From Epiperipatus broadwayi (Eukaryota > Onychophora > Udeonychophora > Euonychophora > Peripatidae), in contig JAQFVV010006293.1 in assembly GCA_028023455.1 (NCBI GenBank), positions 3,829,059 through 3,893,058 on the forward strand: a DNA stretch of 64,000 nt, given 5' to 3'. Position 1 is the first letter of the stretch, and each line of letters begins with the position of its first letter. Below are positions 1-13,200 of this stretch, in pieces. Position numbers and translations under genes: made by a program. The notes beneath the pieces were generated by a model, which did not search any database, was not told where the DNA came from, and saw only the letters and a list, made by a program, of their open reading frames with translations.

Positions 1-2571
1 AAAAAAATTGTCAATTTTAATCAGATGATTTAATTAATGGGAACCATGTGTTTTCTGGCAATAAAAAATCTGTGGAATCATGAGACAGACTAACTTTTAT
101 AAAAAACTGACAATAAGTCTGTTAGAAGGGAAAAATAAACTAAATTGTTTGAGAGAAATAAACTAAATTGAGGGGGGAATAACTAGATTACTGGGGAGGA
201 ATAAACTATATTTGCTTTGGAGAAATCAGATTGCTTTAAAGTTTTCCATGTTAAAATAATGGGCTAGAAAAGATTTTGTTATGGGCTTCCATTTGCTCAT
301 CCAAGACACTGATACACATCTGAAGACTTTAAACCCAAAGTATTAAATATCTTATGATTGATTTCCAAATAAGAAAGAAAAAACTGATTGCTCACTTGTG
401 CTTTTAAATCTAAATGGAGATAAGAAGTAAACTGTTGAAATTTGTGAAATCATGCTATGTCATTTATACCATTTGCTGAGTTTGAATTAAAACAGAATGC
501 TAAATATATGAAAAACAGAAAATATCCATGATCTATTAAAAGTAATTATACTTAGAAGAAATAAAGAGACCAGCCCAGTATCAAATGGTCCCTATAGAAG
601 CAAGTGATTTCATCATCAACTCAGTAAAAGAATTTCAAGCCCAAACCAAGAAAATAATAGGACTGTTCCAGTAAACCACTGTAACATGCATTACATATTG
701 GTGTGTGGTTTCTGTCAAATTATAAACCCTCAACAGCTGAATTTAAAATCTTGAAAAGTGTGTGCCTCAAAGAAGAACTGGTAATATGAATTTTAATTAT
801 ATTTTTCTATCAGTGACTATTAACAAATCTTTTTAATAACAAATCCATTTATCTCTTTTTTAAAAAAATCTCTGAGTCTTAAACAAAAATTGGTTAAAGA
901 AGATTTTCAATAATAAAAAATAATGCTCTTTTGATATTGGGTATTCTGAAATTATTACATGTATCCATTTATCTATGTATTTCATCACATAAAATGTGTT
1001 ATTGTGTATTCATTTAAATATTATGGAATGTTGATTTATATTGTATGTCAAAGGGATTTAATAGTTTTTTATTCATAATGGGTATTAACACATATACACA
1101 CATGTAGTAATATAATTATGCTTACTTACATGTATATTTGCTGAGTATGAGTATCAAAAGTCAGTAGAAAGTTTAATATTAAGAGAGTTGGATTTTTAAA
1201 AATGGTTAGTGACCTCCATTGGTAAAAAGGGAGATAAGCTTGTTTCTGTAAATGCTCTTATCTATCTATAATCTGACTATAACCGCTATCTAATCATTTC
1301 TTTTTTATATTATGTTTAAATTTATAAAGATGAAAATATATATATTATATGCAATAGGCAAGTATGTGTGTGAATAGAGTGTTTATTTTTTTTTTATGAA
1401 ATGTTTTTTTTTTTGGGTATAAAATTTTTACTTATTCACTATAGAAATTAATGTGCGCACACTACACTAGAATATGAACATTGAATTTACTTGTCATTAA
1501 GGGAAAGGGGAAAGATCATTGATAGTATTAATATTATTATGTAAAATGTAAACCATTTATCATTATTATTTATATAAATTTTTATATATGTCTTTTTAAT
1601 ATTATGTATATTTTATCAGTCAGTAATAAATGTTAATTTGTTTTTATTAAAATAAGTGCATATTTTTATTAAGAGTTATTCTTTGTCTTATTAACTCTTT
1701 AATAGCTCGAACCGCATTATAGCGGTTGTCACCTTTAGATCGCTCTAACTCAGCCAATTTTCAAGTTAAGGTGAAAAAAAAATACCCCTATGAAAGCTTA
1801 GAGCAAGGCCTATAAGATGCTGCCCTCTTCTTTATTATTTTACAAGTAAAAAATCAATACTAGGAGGATTTTAAGTTGAACAAAAGAAGAAGGCCAGTTT
1901 TGATTGGTTGGATAATCTATCCGCAATCTATTCTCAATTCTTATTGGCTGATGATTCCGTTAAAATATTTTTTCATCGCTAAAATGAAAATATATGTTTT
2001 AGAGTGTTTTTTTATTATGTTTCATACATATTATAAATAATTTTCATAAAATCTGCTAAAAATATAATTATTTTACAAAAGTAGTAAGGTTTTATTAAAA
2101 AATTGTATACTTTACACAATTGTAAATTGAAAAAGAAACCAGCTGTAGCAACAATTTTGACATCTTGTCAAGAGTTTAGGTTGCTCCAAGCTGTTTATTT
2201 GATTTTTTTTAATGTTTTAGAATATTTTTCTGGCATTTATTTAAATATTATAATGTATTTTTGGTGTATTTTTTTTAATAATATGCTGAAAATATAATTA
2301 TTTTGAAAAAAACATTAAGAATTTTCCTAAAAAATTCTTAAAAAATTCGTAACGGCAAATCTGGGAGGAATATAAATGACGTTTAGATTGCTTGTAATTC
2401 GCTCATAATGTTTTCTTTGATTTTTTCACTTTTGAATTTTTTATAAAATACAAATAAAAAAATATTTTTGAAAAAGCATTCGTTTATTTTCCTAACATTA
2501 CAAATAATTAATATACTTTTTGAAAATGAAACTAAAATTAATATATATTAAAAGATAAAAATATTTCTATC

Positions 2572-2605
2572 AAAGAGTTTGTGAGTTGAAAGAGTTTGTG
2601 AGTTG
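2572..2605. repeat. 17-bp tandem duplication
   Basis: Two exact adjacent copies of AAAGAGTTTGTGAGTTG, at 2572-2588 and 2589-2605. Confidence 0.85.
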
Positions 2606-2667
2606 ACCAATTAAAAAAGTTCAGAGTTTTACTCACTCAACCAATAAATAAAAGGTACTATGGAAAG

Positions 2668-2861
2668 GTTAATTATGATCATTCATCATCCTGATGAATA
2701 TTAATCAGAATTATAGGTTTATAAAAGGCTAAATTTTATGTTGTGAGATTAATTATGACCATCATCATTACTGATGAATATCAATCATTAAGTCATAATT
2801 TGAATATAATGTTTTAGGGAAATAAATATAGGTTGATAAAATATAAATTTTATATTGTGAG
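2668..2861. repeat. Diverged tandem duplication, about 80-115 bp units
   Basis: Two adjacent units begin TTAATTATGA.CAT and end AAATTTTAT.TTGTGAG (2668-2747 and 2748-2861). The second has gained about 30 bp. The internal CTGATGAATAT.AATCA is kept in both. Confidence 0.7.
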
Positions 2862-3249
2862 TTAGTTCTAAAGCTGTGGATGGAAGTATCAGCATCATCA
2901 TCAACTTATTAATCGATAGTCTAAATAAATGTGTTTAATGGCCATATAAATAATGGTTCTTACTGGGTTTGTGTATTATTTGTGAGCCATTATAAGACAA
3001 TGACTACCATCAAAGATTATTAAATATCACTGAGATGTAGTGAATTACCACCATAAATCTTAATACGAGCTAGCAAGACCTATAAAAGTGTTAAATAGGC
3101 ACTTATGATATTAAAATCTTAATTAATAATTTGTCTGATAATTTTATATGCACAACTGAAGCATAAGGATATTTTGTTTTCCTTAACCTTTTCATACTTC
3201 GTTATTCTGACATTTTTCTTTGTCTCACATGTCCATGCAAAATATATGA

Positions 3250-3605
3250 TAAAATGATTATTACACATCAGAAAATAATAAATTTGACTTCATTTGATAG
3301 ATATTTTTATTTACTATTGAAATAAATTTTAAATGTTCACATTTTGATTTTGTAAATATTAAAAAAATGAGACCACAATCAAAATAAAGACATTATACAT
3401 AATCATTTTTAGAAAAATTATTAAATTTACAATAAAATGATTACTATTTATCAGAAAAAAATAAATTTGACTTCATTTGATAGATAGTTTTATTTAATAA
3501 CTGAAATAAATTTTAAATGTTTACATTTTGTTTCTGTAAATATTAAAAAAATGAGACTGTAATCAAAACAAAGATGTTAAACATCATTGTTTCTAGAAAA
3601 GATTA
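3250..3605. repeat. Tandem duplication, about 180-bp units
   Basis: 3250-3425 and 3432-3605 share AAATTTGACTTCATTTGATAG, GAAATAAATTTTAAATG and TATTAAAAAAATGAGAC in the same order, at clearly high identity. The second unit runs on into the dispersed repeat at 3535-3919. Confidence 0.8.
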
Positions 3606-3919
3606 TTTTCAGTTTATAAAATCAACAAAATCTTTATTTCTGAATATTTTTAAAAACGTGAATGAATAATTATTTATTTCTCTAATATCTAACATTTAAA
3701 AGTTTAATTTTTTAAAATATTTATTGCAAAATTGCAATTATTTTCTTCCTCGTAAATATAAGTAGATTGTTTATGTCATAGCAAGTCTCCAAATTTGCTT
3801 CAGGCCATATTTACATTACTTGCTAATATAATGTTATATTTTTGAAAATAAAGTATTTCAAGTCAAAATAAGTTATTAATAATTTATATTTGTTGATAGC
3901 TAATAAATATAGTTAAATT
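3535..3919. repeat. Dispersed repeat, copy 1 (also at 42101-42510)
   Basis: About 385 bp matching 42101-42510 along its length. Shared blocks include GATTATTTTCAGTTTATAAA, GCTTCAGGCCATATT and AGTATTTCAAGTCAAAATAA, followed by TAATAAATATAGT at the end of both. No terminal inverted repeats or coding are visible. Probably a fragment of an unclassified transposable element. Confidence 0.8.
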
Positions 3920-3963
3920 ATTTAAAAAAATAATCTAAAACCGTAATAAATTCACAAATAAAC

Positions 3964-4200
3964 GTGTTTTTGCATCAATGGAAATTTCATTGTCATAAAA
4001 CGCCAAACATTTTACAGCCTTGGCAACATGTAATGGTTGATCATGTCAGGGCGAGGCTCATGTCTATTGTTAGAGCAGGAGTTTTGAATGTCATGCTTTT
4101 TTTTGTAGAAAATTTGGGCAAAAAAATTATTATAATAAAATATACCATTTTAGATGCATTTTCACATATAATACTTATGAAAAAATTTACCAGGAGGTAA
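3964..4200 (+). pseudogene. Possible Ty3/gypsy integrase fragment
   Basis: A 78-codon frame contains PWQHVMVDHV and, 40 residues later, KYTILDAFSHIILMKKF. These resemble the W..V.VDF and ..VV.DAFSKW.E.FP blocks of retroviral-type integrase cores. The spacing between the blocks is too long and the GP after the aspartate is missing, so the copy would be broken. It follows directly after the dispersed repeat. The assignment is weak; chance similarity is possible. Confidence 0.3.
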
Positions 4201-7064
4201 ATTGGCCAAAAGATGTTTCTCTATCATTTGAAGTATAAGTGGGTTAATATTAGTGCAAATGTGATATGCTTCTAAAATACAAAATCTTACATCATGTTAT
4301 AAATAATGTGCCAAATGGGTTCAAACCAGGTACATCTATAAGTAGATATATAATGCAATTTTGTCTAGGTTTAGATAGTCTAGTGGTGCCCTGATAGTCC
4401 ATATTCACTTAGAAAAACTTATATAAAATGTTTAAAAGCTCATTACTTCATTATTTTCTCTCAGTCCCCCCCCCCCCAAATCTTGAGAAGGTTCTGGATG
4501 GTATATATTTTTCTAATTATTTGCTCATTTTTATAAGTTATATATATATATACGATAGCGATGTGTGAGTAAATATATATATATATGGTTTAGAAGTAAT
4601 ATTAATATAATCCCAGTTTCATACAAATATTATCAAAATAGAATTACAACATTTAATTCTGGCAACATAAATTAGAAGTTAAATAACTTATCACATTGTT
4701 AAAATTGCAAATTTAGTTGCTTAAAATTCTTTTCACAATGTAAAAAAGTTAAATAATATTAAAAAGATGAAATAATTTTCAAAAAATAAATCGGTTTAAT
4801 CTTGGTTGCTAGTAATATATTGAAGATCCAAAGAATTGAAAAGATACTGCAAACATAAAAAAAAAGTGATAAAATTATTTGATGTTATTGGAAAATAATA
4901 GCTGGATAAGAAGACGATTTAATGTCTTCTAAATTTTTTCTTGTTTTTTTTTTTAGAAATTTTTACAGATCTTTTAGATTGAATGATAATTATTTAATCA
5001 TTTTTAATATATAGATGATGGTATTATTTATACTATAATACTCAAAGATAAAGATAATTGCAAGATCAATGCTTCTAGAAGGGCACCTTCATTTTCAGAA
5101 ATCATTGGAAGCATCTTGTTACAATTGTATTTTTAATTAACAGCCAGTGTATTTTCATTTATCGAATTATTCTCTAGTCAAAAATAGTTCGTTACTGTTT
5201 ATCAACCACTATGGATGGTTAATCAGGTTGGTTGTAAGTCTGATGACTGCAAACAAGAAGCTGCAAACTAAATTCAGCTAGTTTGAAAGCAAATTTTAAA
5301 ATAAATTCTAATAAAACTAAAATCAAACTTAACAAATCTGTATTTTTTACAAATAATATAGTCAATGAAAGCAAAAAATGAAAGGAGCAGATAATCTATT
5401 ATGCTCATAAAGGATCTTTAGCTGAGAAAACCATCACTTGACCTGGAAACAAAAACTCATATATCATATATTAATTTTATTTTAGAAGAGATATCTCTGA
5501 TTTCCAAATTTAAGACTGGAAGATATTTAAGGCTTCAATAAGAGAGATATTTTCCCCTAGGGTGTTGTCCTTCAGTTAATATTATAAACTTTTCTGGACC
5601 TTAACTTTAAATTTATTGCCTTATTGTGTAGGCAATAAAAACACCTCCTCCCCATTTAAATGAATATCTTCAAACATTATATGCATTCTCTAAGGTAAGC
5701 ATATTAACAGAGTTTTATTAAACATTTCTGGTGTGATTAATGCTTTTAGAACGTAATGACAGTTAGCAAATCAATTTTTGCACCTGAGACAAACCTTAAA
5801 ATTTAAAATATTATTGAAAAGTTTATTACCATTTATTTAGAATGCTCTACTAAATGAAGCAGTTAATGTAATAGGAAAAATATGTATTAAATAAAAATAT
5901 TTACTGAAATAAAATAAAAAACAATAGAAAAAAATATGAAATTATAAGATATTATTTTTGATAGAGTTTATATACATATATTTTTAAAAAGTTAATCTTG
6001 GATTGTTGTTCATAAATATTTTTTTTTATTTTTTCAGTTATATTTATAATATATATCCGTTTCATTAAAGGATAATCTCCCCCCCCCCCCCAAGAGTGAA
6101 TGAAAAGTTTGTTTAGAGAATTTAACATTTTATGAGTAAAGAGAAGATAGTTCGTCAAGGATTATTGTTTATATTAAAACTTCCTCAAACCTTTTTTTTT
6201 TAAAAAAAAAAATAGGTATTTTTTTGCCATTAACTTAATAAATATTATTTTTTTAAATACTATGTCTCATTTTGGTACCTTTTATATTTTAGCAATGAGG
6301 CAGTTACCTTGTTACCTCACCTATGAAACTGACCTTGATGACACAAATTCAGGATATTGTAAAATTCTAAAGAATGTATAGTTATAATTGGATATGTCAT
6401 TAAAAAGATTAATAATAGCAAAAGTATTACGATAGAATGATTTCATCTTTTTAAAAAGTTTTTATAACTATTTTATGACCAATTTTTTGTGAAGAAAATT
6501 AGAAGCAAAGAAACAATAAGAAATGGAGACTTTTAAAATCACTGGAGATTTTTAAAATCACTTAGATTCTTCAGATGATGCAATTCATAGCTTCAGAAAA
6601 TAATATAAGAGCTACCAGTAAAAGCAACATCACAAGGTTTAAAAAGCTATTCCATTAGTTCTTAGAGAACAATACACAGACTGCAGAACATACATCAGAA
6701 TATGGAAAGATTTAAAATAGGATTAACAGAGAGAAGGAATCCATAAATGAGAGAATAAGCAAGCATTAAAACATGATTGATAGAATTAAGAAATTAAGAT
6801 GAATTGGAGAATACATTAGCTAAATATGAGGTATGTGTCAGTGATTTACTGTGTTATTATCTCAAAATATCAATCAAAAACTTAATTATACTATGTTTTA
6901 TATAATATAATGAATGAGTTATGTCTAGAATATGCTAATCATAAGAATAAAAAATCTAGTTAGGAAGATAAAACATAATTTTTATAATAAATTATATTGT
7001 GTAATCTTTTTAATTTGACTCATAATTTTATTCCTTATATATGACTCTAAATAAGTTTATTTAC
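4201..7064. other. Intron sequence, no gene recognised
   Basis: About 2.9 kb of AT-rich sequence with TA microsatellites near 4540-4590, and C12 and C13 runs at 4466 and 6079. The frame at 5952-6158 is a low-complexity shadow. I searched the minus strand by eye for cyclase catalytic motifs and found none. Confidence 0.5.
4466..6091. repeat. Long poly-C runs (C12 at 4466-4477, C13 at 6079-6091)
   Basis: Uninterrupted cytosine runs in otherwise AT-rich DNA. Similar runs occur at 10074-10083 (10), 30835-30843 (9), 32934-32945 (12) and 58715-58722 (8). Two of them (10074, 58715) lie at the same place in copies of the SINE-like repeat. Confidence 0.9.
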
Positions 7065-7217
7065 CTGGGCAAAATTTGATAAAGCAGTTTTTCAGCTTTG
7101 CGTTTCTCTTCTAAAAATGCCCAAGTTCTTTGTTCAACTAGAGCTTCTAAATTATTAGCATACTGCTCCATTCTTTTCAATAAATTATCAAGTATTGTTC
7201 CACCGCTGCCTTTGAAT
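7065..7217 (-). CDS. Guanylyl cyclase exon: signalling-helix linker before the cyclase domain
   Basis: This 153-nt exon (phase 2 in and out) follows TTTTGCAG and ends at GTAAAT. It encodes [20 protein letters not shown], then [20 protein letters not shown] and [10 protein letters not shown]. This is the conserved coiled-coil dimerisation linker of particulate guanylyl cyclases ([37 protein letters not shown]), nearly identical to GC-A/GC-B. It is the last exon I can identify. The cyclase catalytic exons (SDIVGFT and so on) are not found between 1 and 7064 on this strand. Confidence 0.97.
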
Positions 7218-10200
7218 CTGCAAAATTATAGACAATATAACAATATTTTAAACATATGTTATAATTTAATAATATTTTTGTTTTAAGTTATTATTACTAT
7301 TGTTAAAATGTTTCACTTTCTTAATTAAACATAAAATTACTAAACATCACATGATCACTATTTCTTATGCTAGCACATAACTGTTATTAAAACAGGTAAA
7401 ACTCTCCATACAGTAATGCAACTCAGTGCCAACCAGAGTAATCAATGGATGCCAGAAGGCTTGTGCATAAAATCCCCATCTAGTGCCTACTTATTCAATA
7501 GCCCCAGACTAGTTTCTGGTTTGTGGCCTTTGTCAGTGAGAAGTTTTGGATCTGACGAAAGCCACTAGTTAGAAACTAGTCTGGGGATACTGGATGAGTA
7601 GGCACCAGATGGGGATTTTATGCACAAGCCTTCTGACATCCATTGATTACTCTGGTTGGCACTACTTTATGGAGAGTTTTTTCTGTTTTAAACATAAAAT
7701 TGACAATCAATCTTGTTGAAGCTGTGAATTATGTTTAACATTAAATAAAATACTATTTTTTTCCTTTTTTGAAATATGTGTACATACCAAAATTACATAT
7801 GGAGTAGTTCATAACTGAATCTCCTTTTTCAGAGTCAAAAGTCATTTGCTTTTAATCAGGAAAAAATAATAGCATAAATTATAACATCATTTTGTTTCTT
7901 GCCTTTGCCTTATCAACACAACTTTCATGATTTCTATGATCCTAATTATTTCCTGTATATTTTTCATCGTAAACCTCAATGCACAACTCAGAAATTCATC
8001 TTCAAATACTGTAGAATACCTGATATTTTTATCTGGGTTATGCCTTCTACAACAGATCCACATACAAATGCCGATCATTATATTGTTTTGCTTTTTGTCT
8101 TTATTTCTCTAACATAACTCATGGTTTCTATTTGTTTATCCCTGTTTTTTATTGTTTCCATATAAAGCCCCTATAAATATATCAAATTTAATTTTTTTCT
8201 CCCCAATTTTTGTTTCCATTATCTAAATTTCTCATTTCAATTATCAAATATCAGTTATCTTTCTATATTTTATAATTATTAGTTCTGTCTTCCATTTTAT
8301 CATGTAAGATCTATATTCAACTGTTACACTAGCATCTCTGAAAATGAATTCTGTGAAACGTTGCCGCATGAGCATGGAGGAAATAAATCATTTATATTCA
8401 GAATTTCAAAAGTCAGCTGAATTCAAATTTAATTCCCATTGCATTTCATTACTATGTCTAGAATGTAGCTGTCAAATCTAACAAATGTAAAGAAATGAAT
8501 GAGGATGGGGGACCCCAATAAATTCATTATAAAAAAATAGATTCTAAAAGTTTAATTTATTACTGGATCCATAGTAGATATTATTCTTTAGTTTTCATTA
8601 AGAAAGCCAAACTATATATATACGAAAAAAGTGAATACATTATAGTTCTGTTCTTAATTTTTTTTTCATAAGTCAAATGCGTTGACCGGGAAGTGAATCC
8701 CGGCCAGCTGCTTGGAAAGCAGCTATGCTAACCACTAGGCCACCAACGCTTAATCTTTAAAGTAATACGACATCATTCTAGTTCAATTGTATACAAAATT
8801 ATAACATCGGGACATACGATTATGCAAGTATTTTAACAGCTCATGAAAATTAATTTAATGTGTGACATTGACACACGCATAGAAGCAACACAAATATTAT
8901 ATACAATTCAAGCTAATAATATATAGTAATTTTCTTTTGCATGAGCTATCAGTTTTGGGAACGGCAAATGTGAATAGTAAATGTGATTGTTGAAAGTTCT
9001 GCAAATATTGGTATTTAATGTTATCAATCTTATTGTTGCATGAGTGATTTTTTTAATTTTTTTTTTATCAATAAAATATTTATATCCTCAATGAATATAT
9101 ATGGTGAATGAGAAAAGAAAATAATTATAAATCAAAACGTTACTAGATAAAATACAACAATTTAGATGAAAAAGATGCTATTCAACTTGAACCTATTATA
9201 CATAGTTCATTTTCAAAAACATTATTAAAATACGATGAACAAAATAAAAAAAGAGAAAAATATATTTTGATCTATCAAACAATCCGAAACTACATAGTTA
9301 GATTAAAAGTTATTTATTTATACAATTTTCTATAGATTTTATTTTTACTGAAGAATCAGTCATTTATATATTTTAGTTATGAAATATGATTTTTTTCTAC
9401 AGTACAGACTTTTTTTATACCTGCACTTATATATATATATATATGTATAGGGGGTTGACCTCAGACTTTCACACGACCCTCAACCATCAATGCCATCTCA
9501 TACGCTGATACACTTCATCACACACACGTCGAAAAAATAAATAATCACCAATAAACGTATTTCATGCTAAACCAGTGCTGCTCGTCAGTTGGTCCAGATT
9601 ATCATCTCCACACATATATACAATCAAAGCTCAGCTTATATTAAGATATCCAACCTTCATACTTTAATGGACATGCTTCAAAGCACTTCACCCCACAGTT
9701 CTCCAACTGTCCATTTCATTGAAAATCTGATGATGGAATGCTCAAAGCCCACTTTATTTATATTATTATAGATGTAATTTATTTATTTTTCTTCTGTTTA
9801 ATTTTGTTAAAGAAAAAAAATTTAAAGGTAATCTTGATATATTTATTTGTACTATACAATAATATTTTTGTTATATGTAATATTTACAAATATATTATCT
9901 ATACTGAACTCAATATAATTAGAAGGGATTTGAACTCAGACTTTCAGGTTCCCTACAATTATCCATTCCATCTTTTCAACTGATATACAGGACCACAAGT
10001 GAAAAAAATAAATGATCTCCAATATATGTATTTCATGCTGAACCAGCACTCATCAGTTGATCCAGTTCATCATCCCCCCCCCCATATATATAATCAGTTC
10101 TCAGTTTATATTAAGATACCAAATCTTTAAACTTTAATGGAAAGGCTTCAATCTTCTTCACTGCCCAACTCTTTAGCCATCCATATCATTGAAAATCTGA

Positions 10201-13200
10201 TGATGGAACATTCAAAGCCCTTGTTGCATGTAGTCATGTGTATTGGTTGTATAAGATGAAGTGGATAGATGTAGGAAGTGGAAAGTCTGAGTTCAAATTC
10301 CTTATACTTACATTAAGTTCAGTATATACAATATACTTGTATTTAAATATTACATATTCACCAAGTATTCTGTCTATTCTTCTTCTGTGTATTTAAATGG
10401 ACATATTAAGATTCTATACCTGAGGGTTCAGAGTGGCTTAAAGTCAACATAGATAGGAAAATAAAATTGGCATCAACAAGAGCATTGAGTGTTCCATAGC
10501 CGAAGAGTTGGAGGATGGAGAAGATTGAAGCCTGTCCATTAAAGTTTGAAGATTTTCTATCTTAATATAAACTTAGCACTGATTATATATATATGTGTGG
10601 GAGATGATGGGGTTGATCAACTGATGGGTGCTGGTTCAGTACGAAATATGTATATTGGAGATCATTTATCTTTTTTATATGTATGTGGCCAAATGTATTG
10701 GTTGTACATGGAACTTTAAAGTTGAGTTTATATATATATATATATTGATATGATTAAAGTATATTTTAAAATTTGAAAATGTTCAAGTGTATCAGTGTTA
10801 TGAGATAGTGTGGAGAGTGGTGGATCATGTGAAAGTCTGTGCTCATATACCCTATACACCTGGGTCTCTTTTTATGCGGACTTATTTAACACGATTTTGA
10901 AGTTACGCGATTCATGTTTCACTGGAAGTCGAACTCCAATAATATGCTATTACTTTAAATAATAAATTTCACGCACTTACGTTATATTGAAAGTAATAGC
11001 ACATTATTGGAATTCGACTTTCATCTTAGTAATATCAATATTTTCAGTGCTTTATAATAGTAAGATTTTATGCAATAATGAAATTAAAATCATGATTTCC
11101 ACATTTTATGTATACACACATTAAATTTTACAAGATTATAATGTAAATTTGTTCAAACATTGAGCGTGTTAATTTTGCATTTTAAATCACATTCTGTTTT
11201 TGCTTTTTAAAAAAGAACATAATCAATTATTAATCATTTAGTGTCCACAAGTTTATTTTTAAAAGGTGAGTAATAGCAGTGGGCACAATTAAATTTGACA
11301 ATTAAAAATTAAAATCTGATTTTAATTGTAATTAACAATTTAAAAATTACTTGGCGACTTGAAATTAATGTGATGTAAAATGAAATTTGATTTTTAAACG
11401 GAATTGAAAATTAAAAAATTAAAGACAAAAATAAGAATTTAATTTTTAGTTGTTAGTTTTAATCAAATTTTTCCCAGCAGTGGTGAATAAATGTCTTTTT
11501 ATTATCATAAGTCTAAGTTCATAAATAATTAATAAAATCATCATCTCAAAGATTAATTACTAATTACATTGTCAACAGAAAACCATTAACACATGAGAGT
11601 GAACTTAGCGCTAGTTGTATTTCCTCTTGTGAGAATCTGATTTTTTTACCTGTTTGCTAACGAACTTGTGTTTTGGCAAATAGCGAGAATAATTAAAATG
11701 TGTATAAAAAAATGTAAATTACTGTACTGTAAATTATGCATAAAAATATACTGTTTTGAATAAAATTAAATATTATAGTTAAAAAAAGTTTGTCTTGTAT
11801 CAATTTTTTTCAAATTTGAAATTTTTTATTAGTCATATTTTATGTCCTTATTTTTTTTTTGCGCGAATTTTAAAGTAATTTTATGTTGGTGCTTTGCTTT
11901 TACGTGAATTTTAAAAAATCACAGACAGCATCTCCCCTTTTTCAATGTAAGTTACGTCTATTTTTGTGTGATTTCATTTGCGCGTGTTTTATGAGGAACC
12001 TATCTATTGCATAAAACGAGACCCAGGTGTATATCAAATGGGGAAAATACTTCTGCCATTAATAGTATTGCATAATAAATTAATCACAATTAAAAAAATA
12101 AAAATTTGAAGTGTATTTTTATAAACTGATGAGTTGTTTTATATGTTACTTTAATGAAACTTCATATAAAACTATTATTTTTATTGATATGTATAATAAT
12201 TATTTTGTCTGTGAGGAAAAAATAGAAAAGATTTAAATGGGCAGAATAAAAGATTTACGTTTACATGCTCATTAAAAATTAATTAAAAATTAGGGTTAAA
12301 TTAAATAGATTTTTTAATTACTAAAATTGAATTTATTTAACATTAATCCATAAAAGTGTATAGTAAATATATGTTTATAAGTGCAAAATTTAATTTTTTA
12401 AATACATGCTTTTGAAAATTAATTATTCTATTATTTAGAGATAAAATAAAATGTTATGAGTCATTAATTTGGAAATGTTAAAGAGATATTTAAAATCTAT
12501 AAATCATTGTATTCCCCCATTAAATATAGATAATACAGAATAAACAAATTTGGTCATGATTAATATCATCAGAAAAAAAAAGACAATTTATATTTTGTTG
12601 TCTTTAGTATATACGGTTTGGAATAATTATAATTGAATACTAGCAGAGTGATTTAAAGGATTAAATTCAGAATTGTGCATATATTTATAGTATGGAATTG
12701 TATCGATTATAATATAAATAGTTATCATTTATTGTCAGTAAATATATTTATTATTGATCATGTCCATTCACATGAATTGAGAGAATAATTACCCATGATT
12801 TATTTCTATTTGTTTATTATGGCCATTAATATAGACCTGTACTGAAAGTGTTTTACTTAGATGTTTGAATTAATGAAGTTATAAAATATTTTAAGCTTTG
12901 CCATATGTAATTTTCGTAGTTTTGATGAAGGTGTTATGAATCATTATCTTACATGGTATGTGTGTATTTGGTTACATTTGATGAATGTTATATGACAAAT
13001 GTGAGCTTATATACTTCTTAGTAATTTTATTAATTGATCAATCTGTAAGATATTTCATTTGTCTTATGCAGTATAATCCATATTTATAAAATGATCTGAA
13101 ATAACTGATGGTGATGATTAAAAAAATTATAGTTATAATCAAAACATTATGCTACTAATGTGAAAATTTATAAAAAAATTGAGGAAATAATTCATTTCCA

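Larger units (their letters stand above)
1..3237. other. AT-rich intron sequence, no gene
   Basis: Presumed intron 3' of the linker exon. No convincing exon is seen on either strand; the ORF at 2103-2297 is low-complexity translation. Small local structures: a TTAA followed by CTCTTT at about 1690 with the hairpin ACCGC..GCGGT (possible end of a piggyBac-type element, weak), and the tandem duplications listed separately. Confidence 0.5.

Noticed and set aside
5619-5637. Small hairpin ATTGCC..GGCAAT as a regulatory element
   Set aside because: Stems this short are expected by chance in 64 kb.
1-7064. Guanylyl cyclase catalytic exons on the minus strand
   Set aside because: No SDIVGFT-, GDTVNTASR- or similar coding stretch was found by eye; the catalytic exons are probably outside the window.
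7887-8117. Overlapping frames on both strands
   Set aside because: No family resemblance and no splice context; overlapping open frames on both strands are likely chance.
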